NCBI GenBank assembly: GCA_964293155.1
Contig: CAXYYA010000014.1
Location: 1-64,000, forward strand
Direction: 5' to 3'
Source: JAQVEB01 sp028698105
GTDB taxonomy: Bacteria; Bacteroidota; Bacteroidia; Bacteroidales; Dysgonomonadaceae
Length of the DNA stretch: 64,000 nucleotides
The translations under genes were made by a program, and so were the position numbers. Every line of letters begins with the position of its first letter. The first letter of the stretch is position 1. A model generated the notes under the pieces. It was given only the letters and a program-made list of their open reading frames with translations. It ran no database searches and was not told the DNA's origin. Shown one piece after another: positions 15,907 to 24,709 of the stretch.

Positions 15907-16223
15907 TTAATTTCCTCCCCCGATTTTTTTGCGTAACGCACTAATTTACCTTTTTTGTCTTCTTTTCTGCCAATGCGGGTTGGTTTTCCGGTTTTGGGAT
16001 CCACCAGATTGAGGTTGGAAATGTGCACGGAGGCTTCTTTCTTCTCAATTCCGCCCTGCGGGCTTTTTGCATTGGGTTTTGTATGCTTCGATACAATGTT
16101 TACGCCTTCTACGATGGCACGTTGTTTTGTAACCTGCACTTCGAGCACGCGACCGGTTTTTCCTTTGTCTTCGCCGGAGTTTACGTAAACGATATCGCCT
16201 TTCTTTATATGTAATTTACTCAT
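15903..16223 (-). CDS. rplX: 50S ribosomal protein L24
   Basis: 106 residues. An assembly initiator of the large subunit. The N-terminal KOW motif is seen at KKGDIVYVNSGEDKGKTGRV, followed by EGVNIVSKHTKPNAKSPQGG and the DPKTGKPTRIG block. Its stop overlaps the rplE start by 4 bases. 20 bases after rplN. Confidence 0.98.
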   Translation of the reverse strand: MSKLHIKKGDIVYVNSGEDKGKTGRVLEVQVTKQRAIVEGVNIVSKHTKPNAKSPQGGIEKKEASVHISNLNLVDPKTGKPTRIGRKEDKKGKLVRYAKKSGEEIK

Positions 16224-16243
16224 CGCCTTTTCGTTTTAATGGA

Positions 16244-16609
16244 TTAAAGTACTTCGGGCGCTAAAGAAACAATCTTCATGTTCGTTGCACGAAGCTCGCG
16301 GGCTACAGGCCCGAAAATACGGCTTCCGCGCAACTCGCCTGCGTTGTTCAACAATACGCATGCGTTATCGTCGAAACGTATGTAGGAACCATCGGCGCGA
16401 CGAATTTCTTTTTTCGTGCGAACAATAATTGCTTTAGATACTGCACCTTTTTTAATGTCACTTGAAGGGATCACATTTTTGATAGCAACAACAATGATGT
16501 CTCCCACAGACGCGTAGCGTCTTCTGGTACCGCCTAATACACGAATGCAAAGCGCTTCTTTGGCGCCGCTGTTATCGGTAACCGTTAATCTTGATTCTTG
16601 TTGTATCAT
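16244..16609 (-). CDS. rplN: 50S ribosomal protein L14
   Basis: 121 residues, a highly conserved beta-barrel that contacts 16S rRNA at an intersubunit bridge. Start MIQQESRLTVTDNSGAKEAL, middle KKGAVSKAIIVRTKKEIRR and end MKIVSLAPEVL are diagnostic. Begins 2 bases after rpsQ. Confidence 0.98.
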   Translation of the reverse strand: MIQQESRLTVTDNSGAKEALCIRVLGGTRRRYASVGDIIVVAIKNVIPSSDIKKGAVSKAIIVRTKKEIRRADGSYIRFDDNACVLLNNAGELRGSRIFGPVARELRATNMKIVSLAPEVL

Positions 16610-16611
16610 AA

Positions 16612-16869
16612 TTACTTAGCCCTTTCTATAATTTCTACTAATCTCCATCGCTTGGTTTTACTCAAAGGACGCGTTTCCATAATGCGCACGGTGTCGCCTA
16701 TATTACAGTCGTTCTTTTCGTCGTGGGCGTGAAATTTCTTCGTTTTATTAACGAACTTCCCATATATAGGGTGTTTTTCTTTCCATTTTACGGCAACGGT
16801 AATGGATTTATCCATTTTGTTGCTGAAAACGACCCCGATTCTTTCTTTTCTTAAATTTCTCGTTTCCAT
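16612..16869 (-). CDS. rpsQ: 30S ribosomal protein S17
   Basis: 85 residues, an OB-fold primary 16S rRNA binder. Motifs: RIGVVFSNKMDKSITVAVKW, HPIYGKFVNKTKKFHAHDE and the ending ETRPLSKTKRWRLVEI. 9 bases after rpmC. Confidence 0.98.
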   Translation of the reverse strand: METRNLRKERIGVVFSNKMDKSITVAVKWKEKHPIYGKFVNKTKKFHAHDEKNDCNIGDTVRIMETRPLSKTKRWRLVEIIERAK

Positions 16870-16878
16870 TCTATGTTG

Positions 16879-17088
16879 TTATGCTTTTTTCAGTTGTCTT
16901 GCCCGCAGTTCTGTGTGGATACGTGCAATATTTCTGCGTCTGTGTTTCAGTGAATCCGGATTGTCGAGCGGAGTAATGGTGTGATTGATCGTCAATTGAT
17001 TCAATTCCATTTTTTCGGCATCCAATCTTTCCATCAAATCCTTATCGGATAGCTCTTTTAATTCTTCTTTTACTTTCTTTGCTTTCAT
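16879..17088 (-). CDS. rpmC: 50S ribosomal protein L29
   Basis: 69 residues, two helices near the peptide exit tunnel. Start MKAKKVKEELKELSDKDL and the later RRRNIARIHTELRAR block fit L29. 6 bases after rplP. Confidence 0.96.
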   Translation of the reverse strand: MKAKKVKEELKELSDKDLMERLDAEKMELNQLTINHTITPLDNPDSLKHRRRNIARIHTELRARQLKKA

Positions 17089-17094
17089 ATTGCA

Positions 17095-17529
17095 TTACGA
17101 GTTTTGTTCGTCGTGATCATAATCTCTTCTTACCACAAATTTGGTAGTAACCGGCAATTTCTGAGCAGCCAAACGCAATGCTTCCTTTGCCACTTCGTAC
17201 GATACACCTTCTACTTCAAATATGATTCTTCCGGGGGTAACGGGCGCTACAAATCCTTCGGGATTACCTTTTCCTTTACCCATACGTACTTCAGCAGGTT
17301 TTTTGGTGATCGGTTTATCGGGAAAAATCCTCACCCACACTTGTCCCTGACGCTGCATGTAACGCGTTACGGCGATACGGGCAGCTTCAATTTGGCGTCC
17401 GGTGATCCATTTCGATTGCAACGATTTTATCCCAAAAGAACCGAATGCCAACTGATTACCGCGTCCGGCATTACCTTTCATGCGGCCTTTCTGCTGTCTT
17501 CTGAACTTTGTTTTTTTCGGTTGTAACAT
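17095..17529 (-). CDS. rplP: 50S ribosomal protein L16
   Basis: 144 residues. It lies at the base of the central protuberance near the A-site tRNA. Start MLQPKKTKFRRQQKGRMKG, then RQIEAARIAVTRYMQRQGQV, and RMGKGKGNPEGFVAPV are diagnostic. 12 bases after rpsC. Confidence 0.98.
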   Translation of the reverse strand: MLQPKKTKFRRQQKGRMKGNAGRGNQLAFGSFGIKSLQSKWITGRQIEAARIAVTRYMQRQGQVWVRIFPDKPITKKPAEVRMGKGKGNPEGFVAPVTPGRIIFEVEGVSYEVAKEALRLAAQKLPVTTKFVVRRDYDHDEQNS

Positions 17530-17541
17530 CTTAGTTTAATT

Positions 17542-18294
17542 TCAAGCGTTTTTGTTATTCTTTCTGTTTCTCCTCGATCCTCTGCCTCCGTCGCGGTTTC
17601 CACGTCCGCCACCGCCACCGTGAGAATGATTGTCTTTTGATGAGGTGAATGAAGGTGCGAGGTCTTTCTTGCCGTAAATTTCGCCACGGCATATCCAAAC
17701 TTTAATTCCAATTAAACCAACTTTCGTTAATGCTTCTCCTTGGGCGTAATCAATATCGGCGCGGAAGGTATGCAGCGGTGTGCGTCCTTCTTTGTACATT
17801 TCCGAGCGGGCCATTTCGGCGCCGTTCAAACGTCCCGATACCTGAATTTTGATGCCTTCGGCTCCCATTCGCATGGTGGAAGCGATTGCCATTTTCACGG
17901 CACGACGATATGCGATTTTCCCTTCGATTTGGCGAGCTACGTTATTGGCTACGATAATCGCGTCCAACTCCGGCTTTTTAATCTCGAAGATATTGATTTG
18001 CACATCTTTATCGGTAATTTTCTTTAATTCTTCTTTCAGTTTATCCACTTCCTGTCCGCCTTTGCCGATGATGATTCCCGGGCGTGCCGTACAGATAGTG
18101 ATGGTTACCAGTTTAAGCGTTCGCTCAATAACGATGCGGGAAACGCTTGCTTTGGCGAGACGGGCATTCAGGTATTTGCGAATTTTGCTGTCTTCCAGCA
18201 AATTGTCGCCATAACTGTCTCCGCCATACCAATTAGAGTCCCATCCTTTGATGATTCCCAAACGATTTGCTATCGGATTTACTTTTTGTCCCAT
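17542..18294 (-). CDS. rpsC: 30S ribosomal protein S3
   Basis: 250 residues. It forms part of the mRNA entry channel. The KH domain is visible at RPGIIIGKGGQEVDKLKEEL, the C-terminal domain at RRAVKMAIASTMRMGAEGIK and GKVGLIGIKVWI-type sequence. The last 30 residues are a His/Gly/Arg/Asn-rich extension (HGGGGGRGNRDGGRGSRRNR), longer than in E. coli and likely disordered. 8 bases after rplV. Confidence 0.98.
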   Translation of the reverse strand: MGQKVNPIANRLGIIKGWDSNWYGGDSYGDNLLEDSKIRKYLNARLAKASVSRIVIERTLKLVTITICTARPGIIIGKGGQEVDKLKEELKKITDKDVQINIFEIKKPELDAIIVANNVARQIEGKIAYRRAVKMAIASTMRMGAEGIKIQVSGRLNGAEMARSEMYKEGRTPLHTFRADIDYAQGEALTKVGLIGIKVWICRGEIYGKKDLAPSFTSSKDNHSHGGGGGRGNRDGGRGSRRNRKNNKNA

Positions 18295-18302
18295 CTGCCT
18301 TA

Positions 18303-18716
18303 TTAATTTTGTTGTTCTTGTTCTTTGTTATAGGTGTCCACGATCATTGTTACGTGATTGGAGCGTTTGCGGATGCGGTATCCGCGTCCCTGCGGAGCCG
18401 GACGAAGCCTTTTCAGCGTTGCGCCGCCGTCAACTTTGATCTCTTTGATATATAATTCACCTGTTTCGGCTTTACGTTCGTTTTTCTGTTCCCAGTTAGC
18501 GATAGCGGACAACAGCAACTTTTCTACTTTATCCGATGCTTCTTTGTTGGAAAATTTAAGAACGCCCAAGGCCTTGAAAACTTCCATTCCACGCACCATA
18601 TCGGCTACATAGCGCATTTTTCGGGGTGAACTCGGAACGTTTTTCAATACGGCCAAAGCAACCTCTTTGCGGTTTTCTTTTCTTTGTTCGGCTGATATTC
18701 TTTTTCTATCACTCAT
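18303..18716 (-). CDS. rplV: 50S ribosomal protein L22
   Basis: 137 residues. Its long hairpin lines the peptide exit tunnel, seen here as RLRPAPQGRGYRIRKRSNHV. The body shows SPRKMRYVADMVRGMEVFKA and LLSAIANWEQKNE. The N-terminus has about 15 extra charged residues (MSDRKRISAEQRKENRKEV). 32 bases after rpsS. Confidence 0.98.
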   Translation of the reverse strand: MSDRKRISAEQRKENRKEVALAVLKNVPSSPRKMRYVADMVRGMEVFKALGVLKFSNKEASDKVEKLLLSAIANWEQKNERKAETGELYIKEIKVDGGATLKRLRPAPQGRGYRIRKRSNHVTMIVDTYNKEQEQQN

Positions 18717-18748
18717 GTCTCTTTTCTGTTTTATTTAGTTTTGTGCCC

Positions 18749-19018
18749 TTATTTCTTTCTGTTGCCAGCATGTCCGCGGAACGTACGTGTTACCGCAAAC
18801 TCACCCAGTTTATGGCCAACCATGTTTTCTGTGATGTACACGGGAATGAATTTATTTCCGTTGTGTACGGCTATGGTGTGGCCCACGAAATCGGGAGAAA
18901 TCATTGAAGCGCGCGACCATGTTTTCACCACGGTTTTTTTACCGCTTTCGTTCATGGCGTTTACTTTCTTCTCTAATTTTAGATTGATAAACGGACCTTT
19001 TTTTAATGATCTACTCAT
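18749..19018 (-). CDS. rpsS: 30S ribosomal protein S19
   Basis: 89 residues. It forms a head-to-50S bridge with S13. Start MSRSLKKGPFINLKLEKKV, TWSRASMISPDFVGHTIAVH and HKLGEFAVTRTFRGHAG are diagnostic. 21 bases after rplB. Confidence 0.98.
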   Translation of the reverse strand: MSRSLKKGPFINLKLEKKVNAMNESGKKTVVKTWSRASMISPDFVGHTIAVHNGNKFIPVYITENMVGHKLGEFAVTRTFRGHAGNRKK

Positions 19019-19039
19019 AGTTGTTAAAAATTAATCAGA

Positions 19040-19867
19040 TTACTTCTTTTTTCTTCTTTCTACGATGTATTTCGAAGAATGTTTTTTAGGCGCTCTTGTT
19101 TTCAAGCCCTTTGAATATAAACCTTTTGCAGATCTGGGGTGACCTCCTGATGCGCGTCCTTCGCCACCGCCCATGGGGTGGTCAACCGGGTTCTTAACAA
19201 CACCACGGTTATGCGGACGACGTCCGAGCCATCTTGATCTACCGGCTTTACCTGATTTTTCCAACGCATGGTCCGAATTACCAACGCTGCCAATAGTTGC
19301 TTTGCATGTAGCAAGAATTTTGCGTATCTCGCCCGAAGGCATTTTAATGATCGCGTATGTATCTTCACGAGAAACAAGTTGTGCGAATGTTCCTGCCGAA
19401 CGTACCATCTTGGCGCCTTGTCCCGGGCGCAATTCAACGTTGTGAACTACGGTTCCCAAGGGAATTTTAGACAAGGGTAATGTGTTTCCAACTTCGGGAG
19501 CCGCATCGGGTCCCGACATCACTGTGGTTCCTACTTCAAGTCCGTTTGGTGCAAGAATATATGTTTTTTCGCCATCGGCGTAATACAGCAACGCTATGCG
19601 TGCCGAACGGTTGGGATCATATTCTATGCTTTTTACAACGGCCGGAATACCATCTTTTCTTCTCTTGAAGTCGATAAGCCTGTAACGTCTTTTGTGTCCG
19701 CCTCCCAGGTAACCTACGGTCATTTTTCCCTGGTTGTTGCGTCCACCCGACGATTTTTTACCAACCACAAGAGATTTCTCCGGTGCACTTGCAGTGATAT
19801 TATCAAATGTACCGATAATCTTGTGTCTTTGCCCCGGTGTAGTGGGCTTCAGTTTACGTATTGCCAT
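19040..19867 (-). CDS. rplB: 50S ribosomal protein L2
   Basis: 275 residues. It is essential for subunit joining and peptidyl transfer. The conserved C-terminal loop near the active centre reads VKNPVDHPMGGGEGRASGG, with the key His within DHPMGGGEG. Start MAIRKLKPTTPGQRHK is typical. 7 bases after rplW. Confidence 0.98.
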   Translation of the reverse strand: MAIRKLKPTTPGQRHKIIGTFDNITASAPEKSLVVGKKSSGGRNNQGKMTVGYLGGGHKRRYRLIDFKRRKDGIPAVVKSIEYDPNRSARIALLYYADGEKTYILAPNGLEVGTTVMSGPDAAPEVGNTLPLSKIPLGTVVHNVELRPGQGAKMVRSAGTFAQLVSREDTYAIIKMPSGEIRKILATCKATIGSVGNSDHALEKSGKAGRSRWLGRRPHNRGVVKNPVDHPMGGGEGRASGGHPRSAKGLYSKGLKTRAPKKHSSKYIVERRKKK

Positions 19868-19874
19868 TTTTTAT

Positions 19875-20168
19875 TTAGATATTGCTGAATAAATCGATTG
19901 TTTCTCCTTTTTTCAGGGTAACAATTGCTTTTTTAAACGATGGCGTGCGGCCTTCCACAACACCCGATTTGGTGTAACGGCTTCTTTTTTTACCATCGTA
20001 TTTCATTGTGTTTACGCTCTCAACGTGCACCTTGTAAAGCTCCTCAACTGCGTTTTTGATCTCTACCTTATTTGCGCCCGAAACAACAATGAAGCCGTAA
20101 CGGTTGTCGAACTTCTCGGTAACCGCCGTTTGCTTTTCTGTGAATATTGGTTTGATAATTACTCCCAT
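19875..20168 (-). CDS. rplW: 50S ribosomal protein L23
   Basis: 97 residues, at the tunnel exit where trigger factor and SRP dock. IIKPIFTEKQTAVTEK is the conserved start block, NKVEIKNAVEELYKVHVESV the middle helix. 3 bases after rplD. Confidence 0.97.
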   Translation of the reverse strand: MGVIIKPIFTEKQTAVTEKFDNRYGFIVVSGANKVEIKNAVEELYKVHVESVNTMKYDGKKRSRYTKSGVVEGRTPSFKKAIVTLKKGETIDLFSNI

Positions 20169-20171
20169 TGT

Positions 20172-20810
20172 TTATTCTCCTTTTGCTTTAAATAAGTTAT
20201 CAATTGCAGCAACAGATGACTCCGTAAGTACAATACTTGCGCAATCCATAATTTTATATGTATTTATTTCTGAGGCTGTTATAACATTAACTTTGCCCAA
20301 ATTTCGAGCCGACAAATATACGTTTTTATTTTGACCCGACAAAACGAAAAGTAGCTTTTTATCAGCGAGTTGCAAATTCTTCATCAACTCGGCAAACTTA
20401 CTTGTTTTGGGTTCGTCGAAATTCAAATCTTCAACTACCACGATGGCGTTGTTCTTCGCTTTAAGCGAAAGTGCCGATTTACGAGCCAACACTTTTTCTT
20501 TCTTGTTCAGCTTAAAGCCGTAATCTCTGGGTTTAGGACCAAAAACACGTCCACCTCCTACCAACACGGGCGATTTAATATCGCCACGGCGTGCACCGCC
20601 GCTGCCTTTCTGGCGGATAAGCTTGCGCGTACTTCCGGCAATCTCGCTTCTCTCTTTCGATTTGTGCGTTCCCTGACGTTGGTTAGCCATGTAATGTTTT
20701 ACGTCTAACCAGATAACATGATCGTTAGGTTCAATTCCGAAAATGGAATCATTGAGTGTCACCTTTTTATCTGTTACCTCTCCTTTGATATTGTAAATAC
20801 TTAATTCCAT
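20172..20810 (-). CDS. rplD: 50S ribosomal protein L4
   Basis: 212 residues. It lines the exit tunnel; in E. coli it also represses the S10 operon. The tunnel loop is seen at RQKGSGGARRGDIKSPVLVG followed by GGRVFGPKPRDYGFKLNKKE. 1 base after rplC. Confidence 0.98.
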   Translation of the reverse strand: MELSIYNIKGEVTDKKVTLNDSIFGIEPNDHVIWLDVKHYMANQRQGTHKSKERSEIAGSTRKLIRQKGSGGARRGDIKSPVLVGGGRVFGPKPRDYGFKLNKKEKVLARKSALSLKAKNNAIVVVEDLNFDEPKTSKFAELMKNLQLADKKLLFVLSGQNKNVYLSARNLGKVNVITASEINTYKIMDCASIVLTESSVAAIDNLFKAKGE

Positions 20811-20811
20811 T

Positions 20812-21429
20812 TTATTTTTCTATTGCTACGATTGAACCTTTAGCTCCCGGCACCGAACCTTTTAACAATAAAAGATTGTGTTCGGGCACTACTTTAATTA
20901 CCTGAAGGTTTTGAAGGGTTACACGTTCGTTACCCATTTGTCCGGCCATGCGAGTTCCTTTGAATACTTTGGCGGGATATGAACAGGCACCAATTGACCC
21001 CGGAGCACGCAGTCTGTTGTGCTGCCCGTGTGTTGATTGCCCTACACCACCAAATCCGTGACGTTTTACCACACCCTGGAATCCTTTTCCTTTGGATGTT
21101 CCGATAACGTCAACGAAAACTGTATCGTTGAAAAGATCAACAGTGATTTCGGAACCCAACTTGTAGTCGTTCCCAAATCCTTTGAACTCGGCCAAGTGTC
21201 TCTTGGGGCTTACTCCTGCTTTTTTGCAGTGACCTTTTTCAGCGTTTGTGGTGTGTTTGTCTTTTTTGTCTTCAAACCCGAGCTGAATAGCGTCGTAACC
21301 GTCTTTTTCAACGGTTTTAACCTGAGTAACCACGCAAGGACCTACTTCGATAACAGTGCATGGAACATTTTTTCCCTCGGCACTGAAAACGGATGTCATT
21401 CCGATTTTTTTTCCAATTAATCCTGGCAT
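20812..21429 (-). CDS. rplC: 50S ribosomal protein L3
   Basis: 205 residues. It has a long loop reaching the peptidyl transferase centre. MPGLIGKKIGMTSVFSAEGK, GTSKGKGFQGVVKRHGFGG and SHGQHNRLRAPGSIG-like bases (here STHGQHNRLRAPGSIG) are diagnostic. The Gln target of PrmB methylation is within that last block. It is preceded by a 181-base spacer with repeats, not usual between rpsJ and rplC. Confidence 0.98.
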   Translation of the reverse strand: MPGLIGKKIGMTSVFSAEGKNVPCTVIEVGPCVVTQVKTVEKDGYDAIQLGFEDKKDKHTTNAEKGHCKKAGVSPKRHLAEFKGFGNDYKLGSEITVDLFNDTVFVDVIGTSKGKGFQGVVKRHGFGGVGQSTHGQHNRLRAPGSIGACSYPAKVFKGTRMAGQMGNERVTLQNLQVIKVVPEHNLLLLKGSVPGAKGSIVAIEK

Positions 21430-21442
21430 TTCTCTGTTGTTT

Positions 21443-21610
21443 AGCCCCCCTCAATCCCCCCCGAAGGGGGGAAGCTGGGGAAGTGAATTTATTTATATAA
21501 CTTTAAAATAGTTGCAGCCTCTAAAAGCCGTCCCATTAATCGTTTACCTCTTGTTCTCTCCTTTTGGAGAGAGCACCTCGAGGGGAGAGAGGCGGGAGGG
21601 TTGGGTGAGG
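21443..21610. repeat. Palindromic C-/G-rich and CT-/GA-rich repeats between rpsJ and rplC
   Basis: A seven-C run (21456-21462) and six-G run (21466-21471) around GAA form a strong hairpin. TCTCTCC (21555-21561) pairs with GGAGAGA (21566-21572), and GA-rich bases continue to the rpsJ stop. They fill most of an otherwise unexpected 181-base gap inside the S10 cluster. Confidence 0.6.
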
Positions 21611-21916
21611 TTACACTTTAATTTCTACTTCCACGCCGCTGGGCAATTCAAGTTTCATCAACGCATCAACGGTTTTAGCGGTAGAGCTGTAAATGTCGAT
21701 AAGACGTTTGAACGACGAAAGTTCGAATTGTTCACGCGATTTTTTGTTTACAAAAGTTGAACGGTTTACCGTAAACACACGCTTGTGAGTTGGCAGCGGA
21801 ATGGGGCCGCTTACTACGGCGCCTGTCGCTTTTACCGTTTTTACGATTTTTTCGGCCGATTTATCCACCAGGCTATAATCGTAAGATTTCAGTTTGATTC
21901 TGATTTTTTGGCTCAT
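21611..21916 (-). CDS. rpsJ: 30S ribosomal protein S10 (transcription factor NusE)
   Basis: 101 residues. It works in the ribosome and also links NusG and RNA polymerase to antitermination. MSQKIRIKLKSYDYSLVDKS, VSGPIPLPTHKRVFTV and SREQFELSSFKRLIDI are diagnostic. 12 bases after fusA; no tuf gene lies between them, as usual in this phylum. Confidence 0.98.
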   Translation of the reverse strand: MSQKIRIKLKSYDYSLVDKSAEKIVKTVKATGAVVSGPIPLPTHKRVFTVNRSTFVNKKSREQFELSSFKRLIDIYSSTAKTVDALMKLELPSGVEVEIKV

Positions 21917-21928
21917 AAATTTATCTTG

Positions 21929-24058
21929 TTATTTAATCAAATCTACACGACCTTTTACTTCTTCCAGCACTTGTCTTGCGATGGATGAAGATACTTCTTC
22001 GTAATGCGAGAACGACATGGTTGACGTTGCACGTCCCGATGTGATTGTACGTAACGAAGTTACATAACCGAACATTTCGGAAAGCGGAGCTTTCGCTTTT
22101 ACGATGCGCGCGCCCGAGCGGTTGGACTCCATGCCTTCCACTTGTCCGCGACGTTTGTTCAAGTCCGATATTACATCGCCCATGCTTTCCTCGGGCGTAA
22201 CCACTTCCACTTTCATGATCGGCTCCAGCAGCACAGGCCCTGCTTTCGCAGAAGCGTTCTTGAATGCCTGCATGGCACAAATCTCATACGATAACTGGTC
22301 GGAGTCAACCGGGTGATAAGACCCGTCAATAACCGTTACTTTCAGTTTATCCAGCGCGTAACCGGCAAGCACACCGTTCTTCATTGCGCGTTGGAAACCT
22401 TTCTGAATAGCCGGAATGAATTCCTTCGGAATGTTTCCGCCTTTCACTTCGTCCACGAATTGCAATTCGCCTTCAAAATCTTTGTCGGCAGGTTCAACAC
22501 GCACGATCATATCGGCAAACTTACCACGGCCACCCGATTGTTTCTTGTAAACCTCGCGTAACTCAACCGGCTGTGTGATAGCTTCTTTGTATGATACTTG
22601 CGGACGTCCCTGATTACACTCAACCTTAAATTCGCGTTTCAAGCGATCAATAATGATCTCCAGGTGAAGTTCGCCCATACCGGAAATTACCGTTTGGCCG
22701 GTTTCTTCATCGGTTTTCACCGTGAACGTGGGATCTTCTTCCGCCAATTTGGCCAATCCGTTGGAAAGTTTATCCAAATCTTTCTGCGTTTTGGGCTCAA
22801 CTGCAATTCCGATAACGGGTGCAGGAAAATCCATTGACTCCAGTACGATGGGATGTTTTTCGTCGCAAAGTGTGTCACCCGTGCGAATATCCTTGAATCC
22901 TACGCCTGCGCCAATATCGCCGCAACCGATGAATTCTTTTGCATTCTGCTTGTTGGAATGCATCTGGAACAAACGCGAGATGCGTTCTTTCTTATCGGAG
23001 CGCGGGTTGTAAACATACGAGCCCGCTTCCAGTTCTCCGGAGTAAACGCGGAAGAAACACAAACGTCCCACATAAGGATCGGTTGCAATCTTAAATGCCA
23101 ACGCACACAACGGTTCGCTGGGATCGGGATGGCGCAACAGCACTTTTTCCGGATCGTCAGGATCCACTCCTTCGATCGCTTCCGTATCGCTTGGGCTGGG
23201 CAAAAATGCACAAACAGCATCCAATAAAGGCTGCACGCCTTTGTTCTTGAAAGACGATCCGCAAATCATCGGATTGATCTGCATGTTGATCGTTCCTTTG
23301 CGGATAGCGGTGCGAATTTCTTCTTCGGTGATCGCTTCGGGATCGTCGAAGAATTTTTCCATCAGGTGATCGTCGCACTCGGCAACAACTTCCAGCATTT
23401 TCTCGCGCCATTCGTTGGCCTCTTCTACCAATTCCGCAGGAATATCTTCAATGTGGTAATCGGCACCCATGGTTTCGTCGTGCCAATAAAGGGCTTTCAT
23501 GCGGATCAGATCCACAATTCCCTTGAAATTTTCTTCTGCTCCGATAGGTATTTGAATCGGACACGGATTTGCGCCCAGCACTTCTTTTACCTGACGAACT
23601 ACTTCGAAAAAGTTTGCTCCGGAACGGTCCATTTTGTTTACGTAACCAATTCGCGGAACTTTATATTTGTCTGCCTGACGCCACACTGTTTCCGATTGGG
23701 GCTCAACGCCACCAACGGCACAAAATGCAGCTACCGCCCCGTCGAGGATACGCAGGGAGCGCTCCACTTCAACCGTGAAATCCACGTGTCCCGGAGTGTC
23801 AATCAGATTAATTTTATATGTTTGATCATTATATTTCCAACTCGTAGTTGTAGCAGCGGAAGTAATGGTAATACCACGTTCCTGTTCCTGCTCCATCCAG
23901 TCCATAGTTGCTGCACCGTCGTGAACTTCCCCTATTTTGTGGGTGAGTCCCGTGTAGTACAGTATGCGCTCGGATGTGGTTGTTTTCCCAGCATCTATGT
24001 GCGCCATGATACCGATATTACGCGTGAAAATTAATGCTTCTTTTGAACCTTTTGCCAT
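21929..24058 (-). CDS. fusA: Translation elongation factor G
   Basis: 709 residues, full length. A GTPase that moves tRNAs and mRNA through the ribosome. GTP-binding motifs: AHIDAGKTTTSERILYYTG (G1, near residues 17-35), RGITITSAATT (G2), DTPGHVDFT (G3), NKMDR (G4). Domain IV and V are seen in the C-terminal half (VIDGSYHPVDSDQLSYEI, RRGQVEGMESNRSGARIV). It lies between rpsG (17 bases) and rpsJ (12 bases), the str order without tuf. Confidence 0.98.
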   Translation of the reverse strand: MAKGSKEALIFTRNIGIMAHIDAGKTTTSERILYYTGLTHKIGEVHDGAATMDWMEQEQERGITITSAATTTSWKYNDQTYKINLIDTPGHVDFTVEVERSLRILDGAVAAFCAVGGVEPQSETVWRQADKYKVPRIGYVNKMDRSGANFFEVVRQVKEVLGANPCPIQIPIGAEENFKGIVDLIRMKALYWHDETMGADYHIEDIPAELVEEANEWREKMLEVVAECDDHLMEKFFDDPEAITEEEIRTAIRKGTINMQINPMICGSSFKNKGVQPLLDAVCAFLPSPSDTEAIEGVDPDDPEKVLLRHPDPSEPLCALAFKIATDPYVGRLCFFRVYSGELEAGSYVYNPRSDKKERISRLFQMHSNKQNAKEFIGCGDIGAGVGFKDIRTGDTLCDEKHPIVLESMDFPAPVIGIAVEPKTQKDLDKLSNGLAKLAEEDPTFTVKTDEETGQTVISGMGELHLEIIIDRLKREFKVECNQGRPQVSYKEAITQPVELREVYKKQSGGRGKFADMIVRVEPADKDFEGELQFVDEVKGGNIPKEFIPAIQKGFQRAMKNGVLAGYALDKLKVTVIDGSYHPVDSDQLSYEICAMQAFKNASAKAGPVLLEPIMKVEVVTPEESMGDVISDLNKRRGQVEGMESNRSGARIVKAKAPLSEMFGYVTSLRTITSGRATSTMSFSHYEEVSSSIARQVLEEVKGRVDLIK

Positions 24059-24075
24059 CTTTTTTACCTTATATA

Positions 24076-24552
24076 TTAAAACCGGAAGTGAGCAAAAGCG
24101 CGGTTTGCTTCTGCCATTCTGTGCATGTCTTCTTTGCGTTTGTATGAACCACCCTGATTGTTATATGCGTCAACAATTTCGGCAGCCAGTTTATCTGCCA
24201 TTGTTTTTCCACCTCTTTTGCGAGCATAGAGGATGAGATTTTTCATTGAAATGGATTCTTTTCTGTCAGGGCGTATTTCTGTAGGTACCTGGAAAGTTGC
24301 TCCGCCCACACGGCGTGACTTAACTTCAACCTGAGGTGTAATATTATCTAAAGCGGCTTTCCAAATCTCGAGAGCCGACTTTTCGTCGTTCGGCATTTTT
24401 GCCTTTACTGTGCTTAATGCGGAATAGAAAATGTCGTAAGAGATACTTTTCTTTCCGTCATACATAAGATGGTTAACAAACTTTGTTACCCGTACATCAC
24501 CAAAAACCGGATCAGGTAATACCTGTCTTTTTTTAGGTTTAGTTTTTCTCAT
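24076..24552 (-). CDS. rpsG: 30S ribosomal protein S7
   Basis: 158 residues from the ATG at 24552 (MRKTKPKKRQVLPDPVFGD), the standard length; a possible in-frame start 51 bases upstream would add an unusual Lys/Thr-rich extension and is less likely. S7 starts head assembly and touches E-site tRNA. Conserved: KFVNHLMYDGKKSISYDIFY, KSRRVGGATFQVPTEIRPDR, KREDMHRMAEANRAFAHFR-type end. 157 bases after rpsL. Confidence 0.97.
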   Translation of the reverse strand: MRKTKPKKRQVLPDPVFGDVRVTKFVNHLMYDGKKSISYDIFYSALSTVKAKMPNDEKSALEIWKAALDNITPQVEVKSRRVGGATFQVPTEIRPDRKESISMKNLILYARKRGGKTMADKLAAEIVDAYNNQGGSYKRKEDMHRMAEANRAFAHFRF

Positions 24553-24709
24553 TGTTTTAAAAAATTTAGTGTTGTGTTTGGTTGCCTTTTTACCCGTCTT
24601 CAACGATTCCTCCGAATCATTTACTCAACCTATAAGTAGCTTATCCCAAAAATTTCAACAGCGATTATACTTTAATTTTGATACTTAAAAAAGCGCGCCT
24701 TCGCAAAAA

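Noticed and set aside
23366..24034. Open frame of 222 codons on the plus strand
   Set aside because: Antisense to fusA; no recognisable protein features.
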